This document shows positions 35,111-46,822 of a DNA stretch of 64,000 bases, in pieces. Both the position numbers and the translations under genes were made by a program. The notes beneath the pieces are model-generated. The model did no database searches and was not told where the DNA came from. It saw only the letters and a list, made by a program, of their open reading frames with translations. This stretch comes from Phoma sp. XZ068 (lineage: Eukaryota > Ascomycota > Dothideomycetes > Pleosporales > Didymellaceae). The first letter of the stretch is position 1. Every line of letters starts with the position of its first letter. The stretch is from assembly GCA_004835665.1 (NCBI GenBank), contig RBKR01000002.1, positions 992,001 to 1,056,000 of the forward strand, given 5' to 3'.

Positions 35111-37065
35111 CTACAATGGCGGCGGGATCCCGGCGGCTCCAACGATAGCCTGGTAGATAGGTTTGTACAGACTGCACCTGTGATCCAATTGACTCTGCGG
35201 CATTACCGTCACACCTCCACCCTTCACTCTCCCCACATCACCCAACAACCCCAGATTCCACTCTCCTGTCGTCACATTTCCACTGCCGGCATATAACAAC
35301 CCATCTATTGCCTGGTCATAAGCGCCAGAGAGTACTGAGCCAGCTCGACCGGTACCAACGGGGTTCCACCCCGGTCCTTCTGAGGGATTCTTCGCAAAGC
35401 GCGCCCACGCGCCTTGCATAAACGAGGAGAGTGCATACTCCTGAGTGGTCGCGTTGGCTTTATTGTAAGTGCGAAACACGAGTGGGATCTCCGAGGCATG
35501 GTATGCGCCAAGTTGGGGATAGGCTTGTGTGTTGGAGAAGGACGCGTTGAAATAGTAACGCCAGGTGGCAATGCCAACTGAGGCTGAGGCATTCGCCCAG
35601 AGTGCTGCTGGCTACAAAGATGTCAGTAGCCGTCCAAATAAAAATATAGTTGAAACTAACGCATTGGAATTGCGCATCTGTGAGGACTGCGGATATCGCA
35701 TCGTAGTCGTTAGTGATTCCTGGGCTGCCAATTGGGTATGCTGCTGCAATCGCTGGAATCAGTGCAGGTGCTGCGCTGAAGGTGGTCTGCAAGAAGGCTG
35801 TCAGGTTGTTTTGGCCGACCGCAAAGATGCTATTGATGGTCAGTGAGGCACCAATGCACTGGCACGGAAAGCTCACCGTCCTTCCTGAGCATTCGTGCCC
35901 TCCAACACGGGGATATGCGAAATGTTCCCGCTGAGTCTACGCGCAGCCGGGTTCTGAACGAGTGTCACATTATCTGCAACGGGACTGAAGGCCAGCGAGT
36001 TAACCTCGATAATTCGCTTCACCTCCGTCGCGTTCGCTGCGCGTACGCAAGTGAGATTGCTACTGTAAGTGCCGGGACAGTGAAGTGATGCTGTGAGATT
36101 GTTCCATGCAGGAAGGCTGGAAGTCGGTGGAGATGACCTGTAGCTATATTGACCACTCTGTAAGATTGCCGCACGGAATGGAGGCTTGCTGTTCTTAGGG
36201 TAGCTGGTCAAGAGTGCATCCACGGAGAAACCTCCAGCACTCTCTCCAAAGATTGTGACTTTGGTCGGATCGCCGCCAAAGGCGTGGATGTTGCGTTGTA
36301 CCCATTGAAGAGCAAATCGCTGATCAAGGAAACCAAGGTTCTGACCCGTCACGGGCAACTCCGGAGACGCTGGGAAGCCAAACACTAGTAAGGGCCAGGT
36401 TAGCTAATGCATGGAGTGGTGTGATGATAGTACCTACCGTTAGTCCTGTAGTTTGTAGTTACGACGATGACATCCTCGTACGCGGCAAAAGCGCTTCCAT
36501 CATAGGTCGATATGCCTAGCTACGTCAATCGTATTCAGGAATTCAGCGGTCGTGTAACATACCAGCAGTGCCGAACTGCAGCGAGCCTCCGTAGATCCAA
36601 AATAGTACAGCCCTGCCATTACCGCCTGGCGATCCAGATGGAGCGTACACGTTTAGATACAGGCAATCCTCCGATTCGACAGGAGGTGGGCCACCAGGAT
36701 TGTTGAAGACGGCCTTAGCAAACTGCTGGGCTGCGAGAGGATCTAGCCGCACATGAGATGAATGAATCAGAGTGTATTGTTTTGCGTCACTCACACCTGA
36801 ACTGCTGGATACAAGCTGGCTTCCATACTGTAGCATTGAGAGGCTTGCTGAAGGCCGTGACATTGCGTGGCGGTGAGAACCTCTCCGGTGGCGACTGAGC
36901 AAAGGGAATGCCGAAAAACTGATTAACGGAAGGTCCCAGGCCATTAGGAAGAGCTGTTGCCTTTCCCACAAGTACTCCTGCATCAATCGTTGCGGTTGGT
37001 GTAGGATTATAATCCAGCGCTGCGACAAGCGCTGGTAGAGGTATGAGACTGTTGAGGAAGCGCAT
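35111..37065 (-). CDS. Secreted type-B carboxylesterase / lipase
   Basis: Model complement(join(35111..35611,35661..35829,35877..36384,36438..36515,36563..36742,36795..37065)), 568 residues, all six exons in phase. A signal peptide is followed by the type-B signatures: NQFFGIPFAQ-P, SEDCLYLNVY, then the nucleophile Ser about 225 in FGESAGG. The catalytic Glu is likely in GTNAQEG and the His in AYHASEIPLVF. Several N-x-S/T sites fit secretion. Such enzymes split short-chain esters or triglycerides outside the cell. The substrate cannot be read from sequence. It stands upstream of the DUF3237 gene on the same strand. Confidence 0.9.
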
Positions 37066-38258
37066 TATGAGACGTTGGCGAGATCCAAAACCTCAAAAGT
37101 CAACCTGCCCTGGGATTCCCTTCTATGTAAACTGTGTATAGGTCATGTTGCATGTCCAATCAGAGATGCAGCTTACGGACCGAGGCCGCTTTGGGCGGGA
37201 GCACCTGTGCCGTCAATACTTCTTGAACGCACGGCGCTCCCGTCTGGCGTTGTGCCTCCATACAGACTGCCTGAGCGATCTGTGATACCGAGGCATGGCT
37301 AGCAAGAAGACCCTGGCGTGCCTAACCCCAGATTTTGCAAGGCTGTACCCGATCATCACGGTGGTCCGAATCGGGAAAAAATCGCGGCCGTTATTGCAGC
37401 ACCGCGGCCTTCGTTGTCGTGCGTTGCTGTTATTTAGAAATGGCGCATGGCAGAATGCCGCTGAAGTAAATTGGGCCTGTGGTAATTGAGTGGTGAAAGA
37501 AGCGTTGTCCGCTGTTTCACTTGTTTTGATGAATGGTGTTCGTGGAAAGAGCGTTTCCCAGTCGCAGGTGGAAGCCGGCCGAGGCTGGCGCAGGATCCCC
37601 GCAGCTTCTCCGCACTAATTATCAGCCACGTTAGGAAGCGAACATGTAGTCCTCCCACCTCAGAACCAATACGCAAATGTGCCGCATTTCTATGAAAGTG
37701 TTCTACGGCCAGGTGTTGGCTGACTATCAACAATGTTGTTGATGTTGCTGAGGATGATGTCTTCCCAAGTAAGTGGCCCTTGTTCTTGCATTGGCCCCAT
37801 AGATTGTACGTAGCTTGCTGGTGGTTGCATTTGCCGCATACTCAAATATAGATGCAACTTGAAGTAGAATCAAGTCTCAGTTAACGGACGTATTTACGTA
37901 TTTAGCTTCCTCCTGTGATTCCCCAGGACCCCTGAACGCCCGGTGCAGCTGCTCTCGCCTCCTTGGCAACGTATTTTTAAACTTTAGAAGATCTCTCCTC
38001 GACTGAGTCAAAACCGCCGAGGAGCAGCCTTTTCATCGCCTTTCATCAGGTCAGCCATCTCTTGGCTCAGCGATCAAATCATGCGCAATTTGGAAGATGC
38101 CCTTTACCGGAGCTAGCAGCGTTGAACACAATTAGTAACCCCAAGATCTTCACTCTCGGGCTCAAATTCCCTGCAACGCAACTTCAGCGCATCCGTTGCC
38201 ATCTCTTTGTCCGAATTTTGAAACTGAATCAGTCCGCCCTTCCTTCAGCAGAGCAAAA
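37066..38258. other. Intergenic holding one gene relic
   Basis: Mostly noncoding; the only structure seen is a short degenerate copy of a Zn2Cys6 N-terminus at about 37600-37712, listed separately. Confidence 0.5.
37600..37712 (+). pseudogene. Relic of the N-terminus of the Zn2Cys6 gene at 42739
   Basis: The stretch CTTCTCCGCAC..., then AGGAAGCGA..., CCTCCCACCTCAG and GAAAGTGTTCT lines up base by base with 42795-42905 of the truncated regulator gene 5 kb away (TCTCCGCAC, AGGAAGAGA, CCTCCCACCTCAG, GAAAGCGTTCT), with stops in frame and the zinc cluster lost. It looks like an old duplicate reduced to about 110 bp. Confidence 0.55.
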
Positions 38259-38764
38259 ATGTACGACACTCCTACTTGTAGCATCATCGACAAGTCCTTC
38301 ACCAGCAGCTTCAACGAAGCTAACCAGTTCTAGGATAAAGGTCAAGCAAACCCTGCCATCGAGGCAGCTCGCACCTAAATGGTTCCGCTATGCCTAATCA
38401 TCACCGCATGAAGACATTAATGCTGCTGGCTCTCGCACTTCCCGATCTATTCGAAGCAGAGGATTACTGGAGGGCAGGTGGTACTATCTGGCGGCAAGTG
38501 CGGCATTGCAACAGTAAAGGAGAGGATCTCAACCTCGATAACTACATGGGAACTCTCTGCGATGAGCTCAATGACGTCTATGACATGTTGGGGGAGGAGG
38601 CGCGCGAACTGGACTGCTGGCGATTGTTCGAGGCGGCTTTTGCGTCTGGTGACAAGGAACAGGATGTTGGTGATGACTTCAGTGAGGAGCAGGAAGAAGA
38701 GGAGCCCGCGGACAAAGTGAAGCTCTTCGTTCTCACGAGGAAATTTCAACCACACGTAGCTTGA
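38259..38764 (+). pseudogene. Hypothetical protein, probably degraded in its first third
   Basis: A frame starting at ATG 38259 (MYDTPTCSIIDKSF...) meets TAG at 38331 and TAA at 38376. A second frame from about 38379 continues with HHRMKTLMLLALALPDLFEAEDYW and an acidic end to 38764. Both halves look like one small helical fungal protein of unknown role with a frame break between them. The 124-codon ORF from 38390 could still be expressed alone. I do not recognise a named domain. Confidence 0.4.
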
Positions 38765-38889
38765 GCCATTTGTTCGAACTCTTGAGTGTTTTTATACCCC
38801 AGCACAGTTCGACCTCACGATCACACGGTACTGCCTCCGATGACCCTTCCGAGTGTCCGTAGGTACGACCAACCTGAGCAAAGCTCACC

Positions 38890-39260
38890 CTAATCAACGA
38901 GCAGCAACTGTACGTTATCAAAATGATAGTTGAATCTACATCCACGAGGGCGACCCACAGCCCACCCGTTGGCTTCGGGCTCGAAGGATATGGAGAGTTG
39001 GGTACGCAAGGACAATTCATTTGGATAGTAGTCGGTTTGGTCCAGCTTATCCTTGGAGAAAGCGGTAATGAGGGCATCAATCACATGTAGCAAACATGGT
39101 TAGAACCAATCAAGTGATTTGAAGAGCTTTGCAGGTTACGTGCAGCCACACGCATGTGACAGGCATCGTATGTGTCATATGTACTGTACCTCCACTAGTG
39201 CCTCGAACTCATACATGCCGTGCGTGCTCAAGGTTGGACGATTTTTGAAGTCAACCTGTG
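38890..39260 (-). pseudogene. Possible BTB-like remnant
   Basis: On the minus strand, about 39255-39190 reads THGMYEFEALVEV, the next 80 bases in another frame read YDACHMRVAARNL, and 39093-38890 reads VIDALITAFSKDKLDQTDYYPNEL. This order recalls the C-terminal end of fungal BTB proteins, but the frames do not join and no clean intron was found. It is weak. Confidence 0.25.
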
Positions 39261-39426
39261 TGTTGTAACGTTGTCACGAGTGTTGTGCTGGTTTCCAAGG
39301 TGTCTATGACGTCACCATGCCAGATCAAGAGAGTGAGGAATTGTTTACTTTTGAGCCGTTGACTTGCTTCACGTACAGATAGATGGATTAAACCATAAGT
39401 GCAGCTAGAACACACGCCCCGCAGTC

Positions 39427-40605
39427 CTACACCGAGACAGCACCGTTGACACGATACTGCCTCAATTCCGCCTTGGTAATCTCCGGTATAAGTACCCGCC
39501 CACCACGCTTGCCCTCCAACAATTTGCGCGCCACATCTCGCAGGTGCCAAATCTTGTTGTGCATCTTCGCGATCTTGGCCTTGATTGAATTCTCTTCGCG
39601 CGCTTCACGGGGCGACAGGTCCTCACCATATTCGTTCTTCAGCACGCGGCCGGCGAAAAAAGCATTGAAAACCGGTGTAATAGCAACAGGCCCCGGAAGC
39701 CTGAAGTTATGACCAGTTTCGGCAGCCATCTTGATCTTCTCGTGAAAGAGCAAGAGCCAGGCGTCTTCTTCTGGGTGGAAGAAGGATCTGACAGGTTTCA
39801 TGCTTCCAGCAATTGTCAGCTGATCGCCATCAGCAACGTTTGATTTGGGACCTTCTGTTGTTACCGATGGTTCACGTTGGTGTCCAAATGCACTCGATCT
39901 TGCACCACCGTAGACACTCATCGCACTCGCCGACGCGGCCGCCAGAGTTTCTGGTCCCGCAGTCTGAACGTGAGTAGCACCTGCGTGCGCAGTGTGATCA
40001 CGCCGTGCAAGTGATGCGCATCCAGTCCATCCGGCGTAGCGGAAGTAGAAATTGTAGTCGAAATATTCATCTGGTATACCATCCGCAAATGGGTCGTGCT
40101 CGGTACGTGTCTCATCACTCCTTTCGTAAGCTCTGGTTGCTGTTCCCACATTTGGATTGCGCACTTCAGCCTGGCACTTGAGGAGATCTTCGACTTCGGC
40201 ATCTTCAACTGCATTGCTTGTATATGAGAACCCCGTGCGCAAGGCATGCCCCGAAGAGTTATCCTGCGGGACCCAGCCAGAGGTGGTGAGAATTCCAGTG
40301 GTGAATCTAGATGTCCTGGGACGGTCAACGGGTGGCAGAGCTGGTTCGTACTGTGCGTTCAGTGTTGTCTTTAACATATCCCAGTCGACAGTATTGTCAG
40401 CAACATCACCTGGATATGAGAAACCCGTGTGTGAGACGTGCCCCAAAGAGTTTTCATGTGGGACCCAGCCAGATGTGGTAAGTATTCCAGTAGTAAACCT
40501 AGATGTCCTGAGTCGGCAAACGGGCGGCAGAGCTGGTTCGTGGCGCATTTGGTGTGAGTTCAGTGTCGAGTCTGACATATCTGCGTCGACGGCGTCGGCG
40601 CTCAT
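39427..40605 (-). CDS. Hypothetical protein with internal tandem repeat and SANT-like end
   Basis: Single exon, 392 residues from the ATG at 40605; the open frame runs 27 codons further to a GTG. The N-terminal part has two copies of a roughly 43-residue unit containing EPALPP, RTSRFTTGILTTSGWVP and TGFSY. They are coded by the 128-bp direct repeats at 40223-40350 and 40414-40541. The C-terminal part (from FFHPEEDAWLLLFHEKI) resembles a Myb/SANT-like helical fold, followed by a basic helix (RDVARKLLEGKRGGR). It may be a nuclear protein. No enzyme motif is seen. A missed upstream exon is possible. Confidence 0.6.
   Translation of the reverse strand: MSADAVDADMSDSTLNSHQMRHEPALPPVCRLRTSRFTTGILTTSGWVPHENSLGHVSHTGFSYPGDVADNTVDWDMLKTTLNAQYEPALPPVDRPRTSRFTTGILTTSGWVPQDNSSGHALRTGFSYTSNAVEDAEVEDLLKCQAEVRNPNVGTATRAYERSDETRTEHDPFADGIPDEYFDYNFYFRYAGWTGCASLARRDHTAHAGATHVQTAGPETLAAASASAMSVYGGARSSAFGHQREPSVTTEGPKSNVADGDQLTIAGSMKPVRSFFHPEEDAWLLLFHEKIKMAAETGHNFRLPGPVAITPVFNAFFAGRVLKNEYGEDLSPREAREENSIKAKIAKMHNKIWHLRDVARKLLEGKRGGRVLIPEITKAELRQYRVNGAVSV
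40223..40541. repeat. Two direct 128-bp repeats inside a coding sequence
   Basis: Copies at 40223-40350 and 40414-40541 (offset 191), about 80 percent identical by eye, with a 63-bp spacer. They keep the reading frame and encode the duplicated unit of the 39427-40605 protein. Confidence 0.75.
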
Positions 40606-40759
40606 TTGAGAAGTTTCTTGTGTGCGTTCGGCTAGTTGACGTACACGCCTTCTATTAACTGTTGATGTGTCGAACTTTCCGATCACCGCGAAAGCTTTAG
40701 CAGGCAGTTGAGAGTGCGATCGAGCAAAGCAGTTCAGAGTCCGAGTGAAGAAATATCAA

Positions 40760-42491
40760 CTAGGGTTGTTGTACAATCGGCGTTGTAGCCTGATTGGTAC
40801 AAGGTGAAAGCAACTCCTTGGGCCGTTTGCCTAGCGTGAGCCTTTCACTCCAAGTTCTCTCTGCCGCCATAGCAAGATCTTTCGTATATAGGAAATTCGC
40901 TTGAAACGAGCTTTTCTCGTCCACATCAGTGCCAACACTGCTTCTACAAAGTCTGGATTCTTCTGTTGGCCAACCATTTGCATCAACGTCCATTTCCTCG
41001 ATCTCGATGACTCTCTCGGCTACTATTCGGTGCTGCTCAGCGTCCCATAGGCCTTCGCGCGGCAAGTCCAAAACCAGCAAGCTAACAGCCTCGCGGCGTG
41101 TAGTTGGACACCGACAGCGTATAGCAGTATAGAACAGCGCTGGGATGAATGAAGTATCAAACGTGAAATTGGCGGCAACGTTGAGTGGTGGGCTCTGATT
41201 TCTCCAGCTGTGTGGGTCTAAAGAACCAACCAAATCAATAGCGTGTCGAACCAGACACCGGAAGCCGGCAAGGTGCGCGTCGTAAGATAGTTGTGTCTTG
41301 TCCGTCATGGAAGCGCAGGCGGTATAGCTTGAATAGTATCCGATCTTGAGGGCGCTAAGGGCGAGTGTGTCCTGCCTAGACAATCCTTGTAGGCTTTCGA
41401 AAGCTTGAACATATTGTAGCCAGATGGAGTGGCGCTTCAAAATCTCGTCTTGGCGCCGGTGGTCTGCCAAAGTTAGTGGTGTCGACTGATACAGCTTCAC
41501 AGCCGTGTCTCGCGCGAATAAGACCGCGGCGTTTCGCAGATCGAAGAACGAAAACCGGGCATCGCTAATGCTCGAGAAAGAATTGCCTTGGAAGTACTGT
41601 GGACAGGACTCTAAGAAAGTAAAGTCTTTCTCAAGGCTTGTACCGTAGGGAAGTGCAGATGAAAGAGCCTGAGTGAGGATTGGCACTAGTATCTGTTCAA
41701 TCATGCCAGACTGCACGATGACTCGGGCCTGAGTTGCTCCAGAGGGCTCGATGGCCAAGCCGGTCCTATTGTATTGCCTTAACTCGGACACAATATTTAA
41801 CCCGCTCCTAATGTGAGTGAACGCTGTATTCGCATCCGCCTGTAGAAATTCTATACACGCGAACAGCAGGCAGATCACCAGTCCCACTTCCGCGGAGAAT
41901 AGTGGCTTGGCCATCTGATCAACGAGATTTCTGATAGCTTTATTGTAGTTGGACCAGAACAGCCTGCGCTCGTGTATATTTTCGTTAGCTGCGGACTGAC
42001 GAGCGTGTTGCAAACTTCCGTGTTGGTGCTGGTTCAAATGACCCAAAGCAATCAAGGCGCTGCGTACACCAGGCTCGGCATGTGCCATCTGAAGTATCGT
42101 GCGCGACCAGAACTCACTGTCAAACCTGCCCGACAGCTTCGGTCCCACACAGTGATAGTAAAATTCTAGGTAGTGCACGTCATCGCCAAAATCAGGAAGC
42201 GTTGCCAGCGCTTTGCTAGGCCAAAGCGATTTGATTTGCGCATAGCGGAATAATTGGGCGTTGTAGTCGATTTGATGCTGCGTGTAGCCGTCGCAGGTGC
42301 GGCCTGTACTTGTGCATCTGAACGAGTAAGACAAAAGAAGTGCGCTGTTCTGAGTGCACGTACTTCAAGCAATTGGGGCGCATCTCGTCACACTTCACAC
42401 GGCGTATCCTGCATGTTTTGCAGCCGGTCTTTACCTTTGTATGGTATTTGCGAGGTGCTCGCGACGACTTGACGATTTCATCTGACCGCAT
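40760..42491 (-). CDS. Zn(II)2Cys6 transcription factor (Fungal_trans_2 type)
   Basis: Model complement(join(40760..42317,42364..42491)), 561 residues. Exon 1 gives a basic N-terminus and CKTCRIRRVKCDEMRPNC. The intron then falls inside the zinc cluster, and exon 2 supplies its last two cysteines, CTSTGRTC with CDGY, the usual 'RxCxGY' ending. The long helical remainder (YFHCVGP-like FYYHCVGPKLSG, EVGLVICLLFACIEF, HIRSGLNIV) is typical of PF11951-type fungal regulators. The start ATG at 42491 leaves 28 residues before the cluster. It is head to head with a second Zn2Cys6 gene 247 bp away. Targets are unknown. Confidence 0.85.
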
Positions 42492-42738
42492 TCGGCCAAG
42501 TTGTAGGTCTAGGTTAGGCAGGATGAACATGAGACAGATTGTTGTGATAGGGTTTGGCGGTGGAGGCGTCTCCGTGCAGGCTACCGAGGAGGCCAGAGGC
42601 GCGTACGTAAGTCGTTCGGCTGTCAGGGAGACAGGGGTGCGTTCCCGCGATTGCTCCCTCCCGTGACAATGAACATCAACGACGATAAAATTGAACATAT
42701 CGCCAATCAGATTTGACGCATTGCTATGTACGGTCCTT
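42492..42738. promoter_or_regulatory. Divergent promoter between two Zn2Cys6 genes
   Basis: 247 bp between two divergent start codons. The short distance implies shared control unless the truncated partner is silent. No clear CGG palindrome was found. Confidence 0.4.
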
Positions 42739-44007
42739 ATGGACCTTGCAGCACGGCATGAGGGTCCGATTGGAGGCTCTATTGATGGCCTTCTCCGCGC
42801 GGCGGCGTCTCCGCACCACTTGCCGGCCGCTTCGAGGAAGAGAAAACACCCTCCCACCTCAGATCTCATACACAACCCTGCCACATTTCCACGAAAGCGT
42901 TCTGTAACCGCATGCCAACTATGCCGTACTCGCAAGACAAAATGTAACAATGATCGGCCTATCTGCTCAAAGTGTATCGAGCTGAATGCACAATGCATCT
43001 ATGAAGATGATGGTTCAAGCCCAGCTTCGTAGGTCGACTGGTTCTTTGGTCTACTGAGTCGTGCCGCTAATCAGTCATAGGGCTGCTCCAGCGAGCCAGA
43101 TCCTTGATCGTCTCGAACACCTGATCAGCCTGGTCGAGTCGGGATCATGTTCAACGACCAGTCGTATGGTTCAAGGTGTCCACGACAACGCTCAGACTGA
43201 TCATGCTGATGGTTCGCACGATTTCAGTAACCATCTGCATCGTGCAAGCATACAAAGTACTACCAGTGCGCCTAATCCAATATCTCGTCTTACGCCGGAG
43301 GGCAACGAGCCCTCCGCGATTGGCTCCGGCCAGGATATTCTAGACTGGTCAGTTTTCGAAGGCAAGTATGACCGCAGTTGGATCGAAGCCCTGATATTCG
43401 ACCCTACACTACCTTGCGATAATCTCTATGGGCCATGCACCTCACCCAGAGTCACGGATGACTCGGTACGGGAAAGATTCGAAGACCCGCGCCAAGCCTC
43501 TGGTCTGGGTGTTGGCGTCCGTGAAGATGACGTCCCACATCTTGTCGAAACTTTTCTGGTGAATGTTCATGTTAAGAACCCAATCTTCGATCCCGATTAC
43601 CTAAGGAAAATGGCAAAAGGTGTGACTGAGAATGGCTTCGATTGGAAAGCGTCCAGCTGCCTCGTGATTCGTACCCACAGCATAGTGTATTTCCGTACTA
43701 ACCTTTAGTCTGATACCTGCTAGTGTGTGCTTCAGCCTCGATTTCGTCCCGGTTTGCCCGGCAATCGACTCAGAAGCACGAAAACGTGCTACGGCGGGCT
43801 GACAACAGCCTATCAACCACTCCAGGGTATCAAACAGCAGAGTCGTACTACACAGCGGCGTGCAAGCGTATCGGGCTACTGAAGAACACTCTTCTTGCAA
43901 CAGAATGTCACTTTGTGGCTGGTGTTTATGAAATGTACTCACTTCGTCTGCTACAAGCTTCGATCTCATTTAATCGAGCTTGTGTGATGTTTCAGACATT
44001 GACCTGA
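42739..44007 (+). pseudogene. C-terminally truncated Zn(II)2Cys6 transcription factor
   Basis: Join(42739..43028,43081..43670,43724..44007) gives 387 residues with a full zinc cluster (CQLCRTRKTKC, CSKC, C about residues 59-86), a linker helix (ILDRLEHLISLVES) and the first part of the MHR domain (VETFLVNVHVKNPIFDPDYL, then YYTAACKRIGLL and FVAGVYEMYSLR). A TGA at 44005-44007 stops it. Family sequence continues after the stop to about 44093 (RASRLYWSCLKLEQ), and the other half of the domain is absent. It may still make a short DNA-binding protein without activation domain. A GT-AG intron at 43671-43723 is needed, and its donor is uncertain. Confidence 0.7.
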
Positions 44008-45183
44008 ATGCGGAGGGAATATTTCGCCACTGAAGACCAACTTGGTAAAGCCAGAGCAAGTCGACTGTACTGGTCTTGTTTGAAGTTAGAGCAGTGAGTT
44101 ACTCGACTTTGGGTCATATTCCAAAACAGTCGGTGTCGCAGAAGAATGGTAGCGTTTTTCGTGGGATGAGTCTGCATGTGGAGAATAGTAAGTTGTAGGC
44201 CTGTGGCAGTTTTGTTTGTTTCTTATGAGCATGAAATAGTACCGTTATTGTCTTACCAAGAGCGATAGAGCAATGTGAAGCGCATCTCTTCTATGGGTAA
44301 TGGTGGTTGTAGTTGAACAAATGGATAGGTGGTTGATTGTTCTATGGAGGAAGCAACCTGGGTATTTATATGTGTGCGAAATAGCGCACGGACCATCGCA
44401 TCAAGTGAAGGTAGGGGACGTGATGTAGTCAAACCAACAGTTGTTTGATTGCAACCCACAAATATGATGGCAGTGGCTGAACAAAAAATAAATGAACAAT
44501 CCGCTTTATGTCTATGGGGATGCATAGGCAACCGTGGATCAGGACATGCTGGTCAGGATGTGACCAGTCAACACTTCAGATCGATCGTCAACAAGATTAT
44601 CAGATACTTCGAACAAGCAATGTCCACGTCGCTCAAATATGTGTTTCTCTCCAACACAACCTCGTCAAAATAGAGTCACAGCCCATTCTCTCCGATCTTC
44701 CGATCGTCGCTGCAATCATACTCATTCAAACTCGCACTGCAAGCCACTGGCTATGCTTATCTTGAACATCGGCTCATGCTGCGGGCACACAGCGAGTTGT
44801 ATGAAGCTGTATATCTCAATACCTTAGGATCTTTGAGAAACATGACAGCGAGGATTTGAACGCCGAAAACGGCATTTAAGATGAGTTTGAATGGAAGTAA
44901 CGAACGTATCAAGAGTCTATGATACACGTATGTTTAATGACCCTGTGGAAGCTATGCAGGGCCGTAAGATTTACCCTCTTGCTCCAATGGCGGTTGTGCT
45001 TATGGATCTGAACAAAGGAGTTGAGAGATATGTGGAAACATTTTGAAGAGAGTAAGAGAGGTAATGATGGGTGCTTGACGAAAATTCATATTCTTGTCTT
45101 CCAGCTAAATCGTGTTCTAAATCATAAATACCCGGGTACGAATTCAATCTGGTCCAATGTGCGTCCACAACTATGACATTGCT
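44008..45183. other. Intergenic, no gene seen
   Basis: Apart from the last family-like codons up to about 44093, no coding sequence or repeat is seen. Confidence 0.55.
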
Positions 45184-46822
45184 TCAGTACACATACCTCC
45201 ATCCTCTCTCCACACCGCTGTGCTCAGACCAACCCTCGGCCTCATCCAGCTTCCTGTTCAGTTTGACAGCCCGCATCTTAATCAATGCCGCGCTCACAAC
45301 ACACGCAAAGCACCCGAACAGGATCAAACCACCACCAAGACGATAGAACGGCTCCTGGCTAGTAGGGAAGAAGTACGGGCTGAACCAATGGCTGACCTGA
45401 CTGATGCAGTTTGCAATCGCAATCAGAGCCGCCTTCTTACTCCTCGGAGCAGGAACTAGCGTTGTCTCCCAACTAAGCTGCAAGTTCAGTCCAGAATAGG
45501 TGCCGCTAATGAGGAGGATCAGGCCGAAGTAGCGCGCGCCGACGTTGAGAGTACCGATGAGCATGCTGGCGCCAGCCGCACTGAAGACGATCGGGATGAT
45601 GATGTGGTAGAAGGATTCTTGGAAGCGGCCGGATGTGTATGCGAGACCGCAGGCGACGGCGTAGGCGATGGCGTAGGGAGGGGCTTGGACGAGGTAGGTG
45701 GTGAGGGTGTCGAACTTGAATGTCTTCATGATCTGTGGTAATTGTTAGGACACCGAGTTTGTCAATATGAACCCAAGACGACTTACAGAAGGCATAAAGT
45801 CCTTGAAGCTCTGTGCTGTGACAAGGGCAAAGTGCATCAGGCAGAAGTACCACGTGAAAGGATCCTTGGCCGCCTCCTTGAGTCCATCCCAGGTGCCTCC
45901 AGTCTCTTCATATTGACCGCCATTCGATACTTGGACTCGATACTGCGCCATCTCGGACTCTTCCTGAGAGAGCCACCTGGTATTGTGTGGCCACGAGGGA
46001 AGCAGGAAGTAACCGGTGATGGCTACCACGATGGATGCTGCGCCCTCGATGATGAAGAACCACTGCCAGGAGTGGAGGCCGAGTACTTCATCCATGTTTG
46101 TAAGGATGCCGGCAGCGAGGAAACCGGAAAGAATGTTAGACATGGTGTTGCCTGCGTGCCAGATGGCCATGCGCATCGGATTCTCTTCTTTAGTGTACCA
46201 GGACGAAGTCACTGATTACTCGTTAGCATGGGGCAATAAGAAGGAACTGCCAGCTCTGACTTACTAAGTGTGATACCAGGGAAGAAGGGGGCTTCGGAAA
46301 GACCTATGAAGAAGCGGCACACAGCGAAACCTGCTCCATTGGTCATAGCTGGCATGCAGATGGTGCCAATGCTCCAGCCCATCATCATAGATGGTAGCAG
46401 CCAGCGTGGATCTGCTTTCGCAAGCCACAAGTTTCCGGGAAGTTGGCCAATGAGATAGCCGACGTAGAATGTTGAGATGCCGGTGTTCCACAGTGTGTCG
46501 CTCATGTGTAAGTCCTTTTGCAAGCCAGCAAGGCGTGCATTGGATACATTGATGCGATCAAGGTAACTGCACGGTCAGTACGCGTTTGAAGTGAGTTATG
46601 ATCGACTTACTTCATCAGAAACATGAGTGTGATGCACGGCATGAGCCTCCAGTCGAGCTTACGAACCAGCTGCTTATTCAACTTTGCCATCTGTTCTTCG
46701 CTCAGATGTCGCAGCGTCTCAAAGCGCGCTTGAATCTGCTGCGGAGTGATGTTCTGGTTCTCGGCAGAGACCTCCTTGAACTCGACATCAGCCTTCTTCT
46801 CGTCGGCCATGATGTCTGCCAT
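45184..46822 (-). CDS. MFS transporter of the anion:cation symporter (Dal5-like) type
   Basis: Model complement(join(45184..45732,45787..46211,46265..46567,46612..46822)), 495 residues, in phase. The N-terminal cytoplasmic helix ends in KLDWRLMPCITLMF; YLDRINVSNAR follows, as in the allantoate/tartrate/nicotinate permease group. GLSEAPFFPGITL (helix 5) and SWYTKEE between helices are further marks. Twelve helices can be placed. Members move organic anions across the plasma membrane. It lies 1 kb from a mitochondrial tricarboxylate carrier read the same way, and near a regulator and an aconitate-isomerase-like gene, so a tricarboxylic acid is a fair guess for its cargo. Confidence 0.9.
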
